Positions 1-12,615 of a stretch of DNA of 64,000 bases are shown in pieces (within the stretch, counting starts at the first letter, position 1; each line of letters opens with the position of its first letter). The stretch lies in NCBI GenBank assembly GCA_025602905.1, contig JAHLKI010000024.1, positions 1-64,000 of the forward strand, read 5' to 3'. The notes under the pieces are model-generated. The model had not been told where the DNA came from. It ran no database searches and saw only the letters and a list, made by a program, of their open reading frames with translations. This DNA is from Phlyctochytrium arcticum (lineage: Eukaryota > Chytridiomycota > Chytridiomycetes > Chytridiales > Chytridiaceae). Made by a program: the position numbers and the translations under genes.

Positions 1-276
1 GGTTTTTTTCGTTCCGACGAGTTACTTCCGTACATGCAGCGGTGCTTTGGCACCCAATTGTTTTCGTCGGTGGATGAAGAGCTGGAATCATTTCTAACGC
101 AATGTCCTGTTTCGTGGAACTGCCTCCCAAAACCGTCTCTGTTTCAGAAGCAGATTGAGATTTTGATGAATGCTGGAATATTGGCTGAAGTCGAACCCGG
201 AACTGCCTACATAGCGTACACGTCGCCATTGGCCAAACGATTTTGCAATTGGCTTTACTCAAAAGCTCTGTGTTGA
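1..276 (+). CDS. C-terminal end of an unrecognised protein (left-truncated)
   Basis: The frame is open from the window edge to a TGA at 274-276 and gives about 91 residues. The pattern suits a small alpha/beta C-terminal domain: a helix-rich stretch (ELESFLTQ), a segment reading FQKQIEILMNAGILAEV, then a short strand-like YIAYTSP and a final helix ending in LYSKALC. The helix followed by a hydrophobic beta-hairpin resembles a winged-helix tail, but I do not recognise the family. There is no intron in the visible part. The start and the rest of the gene lie left of the window. It could also be a chance open frame, although the length and amino-acid mix favour a real exon. Confidence 0.5.
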   Translation, partial: GFFRSDELLPYMQRCFGTQLFSSVDEELESFLTQCPVSWNCLPKPSLFQKQIEILMNAGILAEVEPGTAYIAYTSPLAKRFCNWLYSKALC

Positions 277-783
277 CCTGTCGTCTCTCACCCTCAAAGG
301 AACACACCAGGTACTTGATATTATCCGGATGTCGACTTTCAGATTGTACCTGTACGAATTATAGATTAGAGAAGCGTTTTTGGGGGTGAATTGGGTATAA
401 GTCCTCTGGAGCGGGGCATCATAGAGGGTGAGAATCCCATATATGATTTAATGTCCACTCCTATGTGAGACGCTTTCCAAGAGTCAGGTCCACTCTCAAT
501 GATTGAGCATGGTTGATTCATACTGTTTTCAAGTAGAAAAATTTAGGTTCTCAAACCTCCTTGAAGTCTTTGTGATCAGGTAGGTTTGAGAGCCTTTTGT
601 AATAGAACGAATTGGCACTTGAATATCATCGGATTCTTGGGAAATGAGCGCTAGAATGAGCGGAGATTTCGCATCGTGGCTTTGGCGTGGCTTGCGAGGC
701 GCAGGCGTAAGTTTTTCTCTTATTTATTTTTGGCTGGGCCGAGCGCATCTCTCTGCTTCCCTTACCCAGCATCCCCGCACAGA
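277..783. other. Intergenic region
   Basis: This spacer holds the 3' flank of the truncated gene and the promoter side of GRWD1. I see no convincing ORF or RNA gene. A short inverted repeat, ggttctcaaacctcc at about 546 against ggtaggtttgagagcc at about 578, could form a hairpin in a 3' UTR. Confidence 0.4.
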
Positions 784-2705
784 ATGGCTCGGAAACGAGA
801 TGCTCCCCATGAGGAGGATCATTCAGGAGAAGGAGGAGCCCTCATGGATGCTATCCAAGACTCACCCCGCAAAGGAATGAAACCAACCGCCGAATCGTCC
901 GCTCGAGGCTCAAATACTGTCCCAGGAGGCGACGACGACGAGGGAATGGGCGAATTTGAAGATCAGTGGGACGATCAAGTCGAAGACGAAGATGAGGGTG
1001 AAGTTGTGATTGCCCCCGATAGTGACGAGGAGGATGGTGAGTTTTTGTTCGAGATCGCTGTAGTTGAAGATCTGAAAAACTCACATCTTGCCGTCTTCAG
1101 ACATGGAGCTCGACACTGCTCAGCAAGAAGAGGAGGAGGAACAAGAAGAAGAGTTCAAGGTTTACCTCCCCGGTCAGGAGCTCGATGAAGGTGAAGAACT
1201 AGTAGCAGACAACAGCACCTACGAGATGCTTCACTCCATGGGCGTCGAATACCCATTCCTTACTTTCGACATTCTGAGGGACAACCTCGGTGTCGGTCGA
1301 TCCACATTTCCCATGACAGTTTACGTCGTTGCCGGCTCACAAGCACCCAAAGCCAAAGACAACAAGCTCTACATTATGAAAATGTCACAACTGCACCGGA
1401 CGCGGAATGACGATGACGACGACATGGCTGACGACGATGATGATGACGATCTGGACGAGGATCCCATTCTGGAAAGCAGAACAATACCCCACATGGGCGG
1501 TGTCAACCGTCTTCGCATGATGCCCCATCCCGAATCCCACATTGCCGCTACCTGGTCCGATACCGGAAAAGTCCACATCTGGGACTTGTCCGAACACGTT
1601 CGCGCCCTCGACACACCCGGCCTCGTGCCACCACGAAACCCATCTCCACTATACACGGTCCAGAATCACGGCAAGACGGAAGGCTACGGTCTTGCTTGGT
1701 CGGCTGTGCGTGCGGGACGTTTGTTGTCGGGAGATACCGCTGGCCGGATCTTTTTGACGCAACGTACTGCTACTTCCTTTGAGACCGACGCCCAAAGCTT
1801 TCAAGGTCATACAGACTCTGTAGAGGATATCCAGTGGTCACCGAAGCAAGGCGAAGTCTTTGCTACCTCTTCCGTCGATCAGACCATTAAGATTTGGGAT
1901 GCTCGGACAAAAGACAAGTACCAATTGAGCGTCCATGCTCACGACAGCGACGTCAACGTCATCTCTTGGCACCCGTAAGTATTTCATTCCCCCTCCTTTT
2001 TGTCTCCATCTCCTATACCCCTACCCCGCTACACAACATTATGCCGCCGGCGCCCCACCTCGTGTGAATTTTTAGCGCTGTGCTATGGCTCGGCGTGTAG
2101 CAACATTGAAACAGGGGACATCTCCACGCAGCATTGAACATGCACAAGTCTCGGGCAACCTTGACTGTGTATCTATTCACCACTCAATGTCTGCACTATT
2201 TTTTGTCCCGACATTCCTTTCCATATTTTTGACACCATATGTCATTTCCGTCGCATGTACTAACCTATTTGCGCATTCCTTTAACAGAACGGTCGACTAT
2301 CTTCTCGCCTCTGGTGCAGACTGTGGTACTTTCAGCATCTGGGATCTCCGCATGTGGGCCTCCACCTCCTCCACCAACCCCCCCGCACCCGCCGCAACCT
2401 TCAAATGGCATCAAGGCCCCATCACATCTCTCGAATGGAAACCGCATGAATCCTCCGTTATTGCCGTTAGTGGTGAAGACAACCAGCTCACCTTGTGGGA
2501 TTTCGCCCTGGAACGTGATGCAGAGGAAGAAGCCACCATGAAGATGGGCGCCAACGGCCAGGCTATCACTGTCCCCGCCCAACTACTGTTTATCCATCAG
2601 GGGCAGAACCAGATCAAGGATTTGCACTGGCATCCTCAAATCCCTGGCGTCGTGCTCAGTACCGCTTTGGACGGATGCAACATCTTCAAGACGATTAATT
2701 CATAA
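784..2705 (+). CDS. GRWD1: Glutamate-rich WD-repeat ribosome assembly protein (GRWD1/Rrb1)
   Basis: Three exons, 784-1036, 1101-1974 and 2288-2705, give 514 residues with consistent phases. GRWD1/Rrb1 is a nucleolar chaperone that binds newly made ribosomal protein L3 (uL3) during 60S assembly. The order is typical: a strongly acidic N-terminus (DDDEG, EEEEEQEEE), the conserved CAF1C/RBBP4-type segment with YPFLTFDILRD, a second acidic run (NDDDDDMADDDDDDDL), then WD40 blades ending in VHIWDL, IKIWDAR, FSIWDLR and LTLWDF. The ATG at 784 is the first that starts the acidic N-terminus in frame. The second intron is long for this region (313 bp). Assignment rests on remembered similarity to human GRWD1, including the NVISW..P segment and the GHTDSVEDIQWSP blade. 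Confidence 0.93.
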
Positions 2706-5700
2706 ACCACACGTCTCAACATCTCCACTCAACCATTTTTGTTCCTGTGTACCATATTTCCCTTTTTTCTTACTAACTTATTCCAAACACTTTGTATATA
2801 CTGCCACCGTATCGCCACAGTTTTCAATGTTAACTTGAGCGTCAAACATAGATCTAAGTCATCTTCCTGTTGTCCGCTAAATGATTGAATTGCCACGCAT
2901 GAATGGCAACTGTATCAGGGAATTCGGCGCGTGGGAACGCTTGTGCGGGGCTAGAGTGAAGATGGTGAAAAGAGCAGGGTTGTTCCGTGGACCAGCTGTG
3001 AACTACTCAATGTGCTGAATGGGTGGGACCGTTCCATCGCGGATCTCGACCCTTGAGGATATACCGAAGACCTCTCACTGACAGACTGTCACGCTGACGA
3101 TCTCAATCGAACTTGAAACGGTATCTCGAATGGGAGCGAAGAAAGCAACATGCATATATTTCAGATGAAAAGGCATATATAAAACTAAGATATGAAAAAC
3201 TAGCAGACTAGAATAACGAAAACCATTCGCTGTGGTGCAGCGATCCAACAGACGATCCAGTCGTTTCTGGAAGTGCGGCTTCTCTCGCACGGCCGAGAGC
3301 TTGCTCAGCTGGGTTGATCTACACCCCAAGCATAGCATGATTGCAGGAGCCAGGCTTGAGCCTGACCAACACTACCGGTCTGGTACCGACGTTCTGATTA
3401 CCGACGTTCTGAGAAAGCCTCTACCCTTCGACGTGCGTACAGCACGTCGGGTCGGCGCAGGGAATATTCCCAAGGCGCTTACCACAGAGACAGACATGGG
3501 TGGCCACGTCCTCGGCAATTTCAGGCTTGTCAGGGCATCTGGTATACCCTGTTCGTCGGCGGACTCCGGGCAGGTCGACGCTTGGCCTAACATGATTACG
3601 GTAAGGACATTTAGATCCATAACGCCCTCGGCAATCCGGCTTCTCGGGGCATCTGGCACACCAAAGGTTCATCACAGGAGACAGACACGATTAGACGTTT
3701 GGAGCACCATGTCGGTCCGAAGCTTTGGTTGGGGAAAGGGCGGTAACATTTGGCGAAAGCATTCATCGTGTTTTGACACACAAAAAACAACGGGATGTGC
3801 CAGGTACCCCTGACGGGCCGTAAGCGATGCCAATGACTAATCACTATCAGGAAACGGTCAAGTTGATTGATCATTGAAGCCCGCGACAACATCAAGACTC
3901 AGTGTTTACTCGAGTAGCACCTTATATTCCGAATTGGGAGAACCTACGAGTAAACCGAATCGCGAAAGCCTGCGAGGTGGGCTTGATGCAGGGACTTGAT
4001 GCCTTTGATGGTGAGCTAGAAGTACTCGAGTATGGCGGTTGACCTGCTGTTGGTTTCGTTTTTGAGTGTCTTTGCTCCGGGTATGGCTGCATGGGATGGC
4101 TTTGCGGTATATCACGAGTATCATAGTTTCCAATACTCGTAGGTTACTCGAAGTAATAGTCGTGCTAATACCCTAATACCAGCTAATCAGTAGTTCAACA
4201 GTCCACCCACAGAGTCAAGTGCTAGTCATGTCCTGAATCAATCTCCCATAGTTGTTAATGGAGCGCCCGGTGCAGACACTGCAGAGATATGAGTGTTTAA
4301 CATGAACAGGGCTTGCGTGGCAGGTTACTTGTTTGAGCTGGAGGATGCGCGGCAAAGAACTTGAGAAGAATCCGAAATTGTACCGTACCTGAGACCATAA
4401 GCGAGCGAGCCAATCAACTTTCTTTCTTCTTGCGTCAAATTGAATTGATCCCGGCTTGATCCATATCAAAACAGATATCAAAATTGTAAAACTCAATCGC
4501 TCAAATGAATTGTAAAAAGTCATGGAGAAGGTTTGCCTTGGCGAGCGCAAGTTTATCCGGTTCAAGAATCTTCTTCTGTTCTGTTTGCTGTTGCTCAGTC
4601 CAGAACCTGAATCCCTTCCGGAACCGTCAGCCACAGTGTGAAAAGAAGATACACTCCTCCGATGCATATATATAGAACGAGTGTTTAGTTCCTGCATACA
4701 CACTACTCGAAGTGATCAAAACATGTTTCGATCAACCATCCGCGTGATCATATGAGCATTCTGAGGTATCATGCGAACGACTGGTGAGAGAGATTCCGAA
4801 ATCGTGAAGGTCTGGTGATGAGAAGGACCGAGAAGGACCCGCATCCGCGGTTCAGAATTGCTGAGTATTCCCATCCCAAAAGTGTGATGTTGCCGGCCGG
4901 GGACGATTTTCAGGCCCTGATTCCTCCAAGCCAAGTGAATGGGGTCCTCAACATGCATACACAGAATCGCAGATTGTGCTGCCAGATCGGCCCCAGCGGC
5001 CCAGATGAATGCATATATAAAAGTTCTGTTTGGCCTCGCACACTCGTAGATCGCTCACCCGCCTCATGGATTAATGTTCTACGGCAATTCAAAGCCGCTC
5101 AAAAAGCCGGCCCCAGTCTTTTGTTTGGACCGCCGCATTGATCAACTGATGAAGGCTCAGCGAAGTCAAAGTCGGCCCTGGTAAGGCTTGAAGCAACTCA
5201 TGACTCTCGGGTTCCAAGGGTGAGTGTGAAAATTCATTGGTCCTTTGTTGTTGTTGATGGTCGTTGTTTAAGGGCCATCAGGCTCTCGGAGGTCTTTCGG
5301 AGGTTGGCGTCCCGCAGTGGGTGAGTTAACTTGAGTATAAGCAAAAGCGCAAAGGCCAGGCCCTTTCGCCGACGGTCTCCAGCGGTCCCCAGGCTCCTCC
5401 GTCCCCCAAAAAAGTCCTAGTCCAGAAATCTCAGAACAACCAGCATCCGGAGCCAAGGGCCGCCGTCGAGACCATGGCTCCATTCTTTGCCGCTGAGCGC
5501 GCGCTGGGCTTGAAGGTTGAGAATTTTGAAATAGAATCTCAGCAGGGACTTTCAAGTCCTGCGCATTTCAGGTTTCGCAAAGTCGTCCAGCGACGGGGTT
5601 GGTGGTCGGGCGCTGTGGGATATCTTGGCGGGCCGGGGTAAAGGCGAAAGAAACACCAGCTGGCCGGCGGAGGGTCGGTCGAGCAGCTTGAACGGTCTGG

Positions 5701-5953
5701 AACATACTCTCAGTACAAGGATCCAACGGGGGGGAAAAAGGAGGAAAAATTGGGGACGGCCGGAAGCCAAAGGCACCAAGAATTGGATTGGAATTTACCA
5801 GCTGCAACGGAATAATAGAACAACGTTCTCGCTCAACACTTCGTTTTTTGCAGCAGCACAGATCCACAATCTCTTTAGGCCATTCCAGACCTGGAAACCC
5901 TGCTGGAAACCTGCCGGAAACCTGCTGGGATAACTCGTCGCCATTGCCGAGCA
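2706..5953. other. Gene-poor region with decayed repeats
   Basis: About 3.2 kb separates GRWD1 from the histidine kinase. Open frames here are short, lack family motifs and look like chance. The stretch at about 3484-3720 holds an imperfect tandem duplication of roughly 116 bp (compare 3510-3549 with 3626-3662). TATA-like strings lie at about 4668 (gcatatatatag) and 5012 (gcatatataaaag) in a similar local context, which suggests fragments of a repeated element. The last few hundred bases before 5954 probably hold the histidine kinase promoter and 5' UTR. Confidence 0.5.
3484..3720. repeat. Imperfect tandem duplication, unit about 116 bp
   Basis: The block cctcggcaatttcaggcttg at 3510 recurs as cctcggcaatccggcttctc at 3626, each followed by a copy of gggcatctgg and a flank containing agacagacac/atg. 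Flanking parts (gtcgacgcttgg and ttagacgtttgg) also match at the same offset. Divergence is substantial, so the duplication is old. Confidence 0.5.
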
Positions 5954-8900
5954 ATGCGTTGGGCGAGGCGCTTCCTGATATTCGCCATTTTAGCATCCGC
6001 AACGAGTCTGGCAGCAACGACGACGAAAGCAACTTTGGCAGCTGCGAGCATTCCCCCATCCCTTCTAGCAACTCCAACGGTAGCTGCTTCTGCGACCGGC
6101 ATAGGCGCTGCTAACGTTGTCGCTAAAGCCGCTACCGGCTCCGGAAACAACCTCTACATTCCATTCCAAATCTCAAACTTGTCGGCGACAAATCTTACTT
6201 GGAGTGATCCTTTTGGAAGTAGCAATGGAAGTCCTCTGGATCAGCAGAGTGGCTATCACCTCTTGGTCCGGCGCTGGAGCTGGCCTTTGGTGCTGCTTTC
6301 ATATGTCGTGGCAGTATTGGTATGTTCCGAGGAAAGAGATGGTTTGTTTACAGTGATATATCTAACCTTGTTTTCTTCTGCATAGGGCGCATATACCACA
6401 ACTCAAGTGTTAATTCAGGCAGCATCATGCCGGTCGCTCCCTCGGAAGCTGGCATGGCTGGGTTTGGGCTCACTGACCCTCGGCGGGGTAAGTCATGGAC
6501 GCATATGGCTATAGCAGATCTGATGCTAATCTTTCTCCCTTCTACTCAGTGTGGAATATGGTGTTTGCATTTCGTAGGCATCCTGGCTATGGACTTGGGC
6601 ATTCCTGTTACGACCAACATCCTATTGACAGTCATCAGTTTGGTTGTGACAGTTTCCATGACCTTTTTGGTCATTGCCTATGACGCTATATTCGATCAGT
6701 TCATGTGCTGGTACCGTCGTCCACCAGCGCAAACAAATCCCCCGCGCACGCCTGGTTCACTCGAGGCCTCTAACGTGCCCTATCAATCAGTAGCAAGTAG
6801 AGTCTCGAGTGACTCTTACCAAAATGGGGATGTCGATGAAGAAGTCGATGATCCAGACCACAGTCATGAATGCGGCGATACGGATGAAGAACTTTCCAAT
6901 CATACCTTTCAAGATATCATTAACTGCGAGACTGAACCTATCTGGCTAGGCCAGTCAGGAACAACATATCTCGCCGGGCGCTTGTTTTGGACATTATATC
7001 TCACCCTGTCTTGGAACATACTGATCAAGGCATTTTTTCTGGCGTCCTCTCTCTTCACCATGCACTACGTTGGAATGTACGCGATGGAAATGGACGCGGT
7101 CGTTGTATGGAATCCGGCTTTGATTGTATTTTCCTTCTTTGAAGCGTGGGCCATCTGCGTTGTTGCATTCATTTTCAGTAAGTTTTCACCAACAACTGCT
7201 GCCGAATATCCATTAATCCGTTCTTACTAGTGCCCGGTCAAGTGGACTCAAAGCAGCAGCTTGGTTTCAGCATTGTTTCAGCTGCCGGTGCTGCCAGTAT
7301 GCACTACACTGGGATATACTCGGCCACATTCTACTCACATCTGCAGCCCCCATATGATCACGGCGGCTTCCCGCTTTCCCTGTCCTTCCTCGTGAGTGGC
7401 GTTTCCATCGGAACTTGCTTTGTTAGCTATATCTTGCTGGCCAATACAGTGACGCAATCACGGAATCGATTGGCTGAAATGATTACCACAAGGCAACGCA
7501 TGTGGAAGCTAATGGCGCAAAAGGAAGCCGCTGAGCGATCAAATGAGGCGCGCACCCGATTTATATCCATTGCATCTCACGAGATTAGAACGCCTCTTCA
7601 CGCGATCAGCGGGTACACGGAACTTCTCGAGCAGACATCTTTGACAGAAGAGCAGCAAGGCTTTCTGGAAGCAATCAAGAATGGCTGTCATACCATTCAA
7701 CTCATTACCACCAACGTTCTCGATTTTACCAAACTTGAACGCGAGAACAATGCAACCCGCCCACGACTAGTTGACCTGGATGTGCGCAGAATTGCCGGTA
7801 GCGTGGTCAAGAGCTGTGCTCCCATTGCGAAGGCAGGGTCGGTCGACTTGGTCCTGATTGTTTCGGAATCGGTTCCACCCACTGTTTATATCGACGAGAT
7901 TTATTTCACCCGAGTTTTAATGAACTTGGTCAGTAATGCACTCAAATTCTCCAGTAGCGGCTACGTCGCACTTGTTCTTTCAATAGAACCTCTCAATCAT
8001 CACCAGCAGCAGCAATCATCCAATCGCATTGCATCATCATCATCAGCGTCGTCAGTGTCATCCACTTCTATACCCGCGTCAAGTTACCCAACTCCCGCAC
8101 TCACCCCGTCTATCAACGCACCAGCATCATCAGTAGCATCAAAATCTGCCACCGCAGCAAATCCTTCAGCGCAGCCAACGCCCGGCTATACATTTGTCAT
8201 CAAGGTAAAGGACACCGGTGTCGGTATCCCTACCCACTTCCAGCACGCCATTTTCGAACCCTTTCGGCAGGCCGACACGTCCCATACTCGCGAGTATACA
8301 GGGACAGGGCTTGGATTGGCCATCTGCCGACAATTGGTAGAGATTATGGATGGCACAATCGAGTTCAAGTCGAGGGAACAGAAAGGTACAGTGTTTACTG
8401 TGCGAGTTCCGGTTCTGGGTGGCGGAAACCGGATGCCACCAACAGCGCCAATGACCACAACTGGTGGAAATGCCCCCTCGTCGAACGCATCCTCCGTACC
8501 AGCATCTGTGTCGGCTGCTCCGGGATCGTTTCCATTTCAGACATTTGTTCCAGACACTCGTCCCGCCGAGCAAGTCATCAACCTCGCACTGTATTGTTGC
8601 AACCGCAAAACGTTTGACCTTTTGTATTCTGAACTCGTACACCGTGGGTACACGATTGTCAACAAATTCAGCGATTTCAAATCAGCCATCTCAAGACCGT
8701 CAATTGACGCCGACACGGACCTGGTTTGGGCCGACATGGAGTTATTGCGCAACGTGCCCGCCTTACGCACTTTTGCTCACTCAGCCAAGCGGCGGCAAAC
8801 CCTGTTTGTGCCCTATAACGAAAGTGATACGGATTTCGGCGGGTTGGATGGTTTGCCGGACATTGTTTGGATCAAGCGGCCTTTGATTTTGCATGTCATC

Positions 8901-10136
8901 GAACCCTGGATGCGTGATGCGTTTCAACGGAGCAGCAAAGGTGGAGGCAGCAGCAAAGGAGTCGTGCCCAAATCAAGTCATATCTGGTCTGATCGGCAAC
9001 AACTCAAGGATGCGCCATCGGTTTCCTCCATGTTGCAGGGAGATATATGGACCAGCACGGCAGCACTCTCACAACGTCTGGGCATCGAATCAGTCACCAA
9101 AGCGGGCCCGAGCGCGCATGCGTGGGCACCTATACTGGACGGAGGACCATTGCTTCCTGAAAGTATGCTGCAGCAATCACCGGCGATCAGAGGCACGGTC
9201 CCAGTCCGGTCGTCATCTCAGGAACGGCAGGACTCGGTTGATACGTTGCATGGAGGAGACGAGGCGCCAGGTGATTCGAGTCCAACTTTTTCAGGGCACA
9301 ATTCATCACCCATATCCCATCCGTCCAATCAGCAAAATTCCTCAACTCCATCGCATTCCCACGGAGAATGCGTTCCGAATCCGATCCCATCTTCAATTGC
9401 CGCATCATCCCCTAAACCAAACAAACCCATGATCAATACCATCGCACCCTCCGTTCAACATCACCCCCACTCTGAACCTCTCCTCCGCCCGCCCCGCGCC
9501 GCTCTCGTCCTGTCGTCAGCCACAAAAGGCATGATTCTGTTGGTGGAAGATAATCCCATAAACCAACACCTCGGACTGCGTCTGCTCCAAAAACTGGGAT
9601 ACACGGCCCATCTGGCTGTGAATGGCCTGGAAGCCGTTGAAACGTTAGTCCAGCGCCCTGGGGAGTTTGATTTGGTGCTTATGGATAGTCAGATGCCCAT
9701 CATGTCAGGCAGCGAGGCGACTGTGCGCATCAGAGAATTGGAAGCACAAGGCTCTGTGTTTGTCCGGAACCCGCCAGATCCATCACCCTCTCAATCTCCC
9801 ACCAACGGCCTACCATCATCTTCAAACTCTGATCCAGACCCTGAACCCCCGCTCTCAGTCTCCCTCCCCCCACGCGCAGTCTCCGATCCATCATCCATCA
9901 ACTCAGACTACATCCCACCCCCATCAACCTTCAAAGCGACCAACACCCCACTCCCACGCCGTACCCGCATCCCCATTGTAGCCTTAACCGCCAACGTCAG
10001 CGTCGAGTCCCGCCAAGAATGCGCCGAGGCCGGCATGGACTTGTTCTTACCCAAACCGTTCCGGTTAGGCGATCTGGGTACCGCCCTCCACAAAATGCTA
10101 GATCGGCAGGCGGACGTGGCTGTGGATGCATCATGA
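5954..10136 (+). CDS. MHYT-sensor hybrid histidine kinase
   Basis: Exons 5954-6319, 6386-6487, 6550-7177 and 7231-10136 give 1333 residues. The N-terminus starts with a hydrophobic helix (residues about 5-20) and is followed by a multi-helix MHYT sensor with three motif copies: a degenerate LHFVG near residue 162, MHYVG near 326 and a perfect MHYTG near 389. Next come a HisKA domain with the phospho-acceptor His (SHEIRTP, about H482), a HATPase domain (NLVSNALKF, DTGVGIP, GTGLGLA) and a C-terminal receiver (LLVEDN, LMDSQMP with the Asp about 1184, ALTAN, KPF). Ser/Gln-rich inserts interrupt both the HATPase (about 620-683) and the receiver (about 1210-1275). MHYT domains are proposed to sense O2, CO or NO through metal in the membrane. 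The protein should autophosphorylate and pass phosphate to an Hpt protein. Confidence 0.93.
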
Positions 10137-11424
10137 CCTGGCAGCGTAATACTATCTTGAAATTGTAATGATTTGCAGATATGTTCGTGTGGTGAATCAA
10201 CTGTAATTTTTCTGGTGTGTTATTATTATCCCGAATAAAAGACAAAATTTGCTCCTGCTAATACGTTCTAGTTGTATGGACGAGCTAGACCCTAAAGTAA
10301 AACATGTCGCCAATCTCTTTTGTTTCACAGTCATGAGTACATATCTCGTCCAGTTTACGCTACATTTTACGATTGATGGATGAACACTCCTCTGTAAGAG
10401 GTTGGGAATGCCAATATCACAATAGATTTTACAAGTTCTGGATCATGCCGGAAAGGTTGCGCAGTAGCCAACATGAATATCTCATTAGTGCATTTGCTTG
10501 AGCTGAGCGGAATCTATATGGTTGATGCTGCTAATCGGACTATCCTACGCTGGGCCGGGTATACCAAACCAATCCACAGGATAGTCGCCGGCGGCGCACA
10601 TGGGTGAAATGGATAGATTTGGATACTCTCCATGCGATCCATCTAAAGGGTTAGTTTGGCATGTCAGTTGCGACCGGTGTGACGGGTTTTAACCTGGAAA
10701 TTAACTTGGCAGCGATCGGCCTTGTAAGTCACCACTCTACACATAGCGCCTTGACACTCCTGCCATGACTGCCATGAAAGATCTAGGTGCGGAAGCTCTG
10801 TATCTTCGTTATTCGATGCCGGAGATCCTTTACCCCATATGGCCTGACATGCATGCAGAGGATGGAAATAAGCCATTTCTCCCACGTATCTTGGGCCGAT
10901 AAAAGGAGATTCACCAGATTCACCTGCTACGTCCAGATTCATCTTCCTTGGCAGCTTTGCATGCATTGATCCACGACTCGGTATTTGGACAGTCGGACCA
11001 GGTAAGGACCCTGATTCGGTTTTTTTTGGGTGAGATGAAATGTGGGGTTGTTCCCGCGAACTGGCAAGCGCTCGAAACCAGAAACCACAACGACAGTCTT
11101 TGAATATCAAGGACATGGCTTCGAATGGCGTACAGGGAAATGGCCACGGAGGTGCTCTTGGGAGTTTCGACTGGCGTAAAGCTTGACGCTCGGCAATAGC
11201 AATCTGGGAGGGATAGTGTTTTCGAGACCGTGAGTTGCCAGTTCACTCCTTTGACCTCAGCTTGCTCTTCAGCTCCGCGAAGAACACGCTGAATGCAACA
11301 GGCTTAATGCAACAACTGGTCTTTCGTGGCTGATGGGGTTTGTTCTTGCCTTTGTTGCGGCCGCTTTTCTTAGTGGTCGTCTGCTCTAGTCGTCGTCGTG
11401 GTATCGAGCCTATTCTCAAAGTTT

Positions 11425-11633
11425 CCGAATACAGAACATGCCATTCTCTCAACAGCTAGCTCAAGAAAAAGACTCATCCGTCATTCGCCCTTGCCGTTTT
11501 CGTCAGTGTTCCTAACGCCAGCCGTCGTCGTCGCCGTTGCTGTCGTCGTCGTCGTCGCGTTAGCCTACCCGTCCATAAACATATCGAATACGGAACACAT
11601 TATTCTCTCGACAGCCAGCTAGAGAAAAAGACT
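11425..11633. repeat. Pair of direct repeats of about 50 bp
   Basis: The sequence at 11425-11475 (ccgaatacagaacatgcca, then ttctctcaacagctagctc, then aagaaaaagact) recurs with about 80 percent identity at 11584-11633. The spacer holds a gtcgtc-rich stretch. Confidence 0.6.
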
Positions 11634-12104
11634 GGTTTTTCAACTTTGTCGTTGCCGAAGTCGTTGCCGCCCTCGACCTTGTCTTTGTTGGCCCAACTTT
11701 TCGCTGTTCCCAACAACTTCAGGGACATTTCGCGTCAGCATAAATCCGAGCATCTAATGAACGCGCAGCTTTCTCCGGCGGACAACGCTTCAATCATCAA
11801 ACTCACTCAAACTCTTCAGAGAATCATCGTAGAGACCCTCCAAGAAAAACGCACTGAGAAAAAAAAGATATATTCCTCGACCGTTGTTTCTAGTATGTTT
11901 GGGTCAGATCTTCTCATTTTCAACGGTCGACGCGTCGCTCAGCGTGCTGACGAGAAACGTCCAGCAACTCCGACGCGGCTAGGCCCGGCCCGCCTAGGTC
12001 CCTGCGCAGAAGCATGGACAATCACGCCAATATCGACATTTTGAAGGGGGTCTCGGGTCGTTCTGAATTCCCCCGCCACTAAGTCCGCCGGAGGCCCAAA
12101 ACCC

Positions 12105-12615
12105 TATAAAAGGACGACCGCGTTCCGCCCTCCCCTTCATTTTTCAGCTTCATCATAATTCACCCTCCTCCTTTTTTCCTTCCCCCTTCACCTTGCCCCC
12201 TCCCTTTCCCCAGCCCTCATCGACTTTCCTTCTCTCTCACTCCAGCACTGACGACACCGCTTATCCGGCATCACCGATAGAAGGCGGAACCACAGAGACC
12301 TGAAGAAAGAAGACAGCAGCTGCGCCTTGGAAGAAGGAAGACGGAACGCGGACCTTGGGATGTGTAGAAGCTGCGCTTTGGACAACGGAGGTGACTTGCA
12401 AGCTGAGCATTAGAGGAAAGAAGATCGAACCTTGGAACTGGATGAGCGTAGATTGCAGATTGGAGCCCGACGCAAGAAGATTGGATACCTTCAATTTTGG
12501 ACGGATCAAGACGGAGCAATAGGTAAAAATTCATTGCGCGCTTGACGGTTTGTGTTGCTTTGTACAAATACAATACATGTATATTCTTGAGTGCGATTGC
12601 CTGCAATACAATAAA
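12105..12615 (+). promoter_or_regulatory. TATA box to poly(A) signal unit without an ORF
   Basis: The string ctataaaagg at 12104-12113 is a strong TATA consensus. A CT-rich leader follows and aataaa occurs at 12610. The stretch between is Glu/Lys-codon-like and repetitive but is not open in any frame beyond about 110 codons. This fits either the R-U5 part of a long terminal repeat or a promoter driving a noncoding RNA. Confidence 0.35.
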
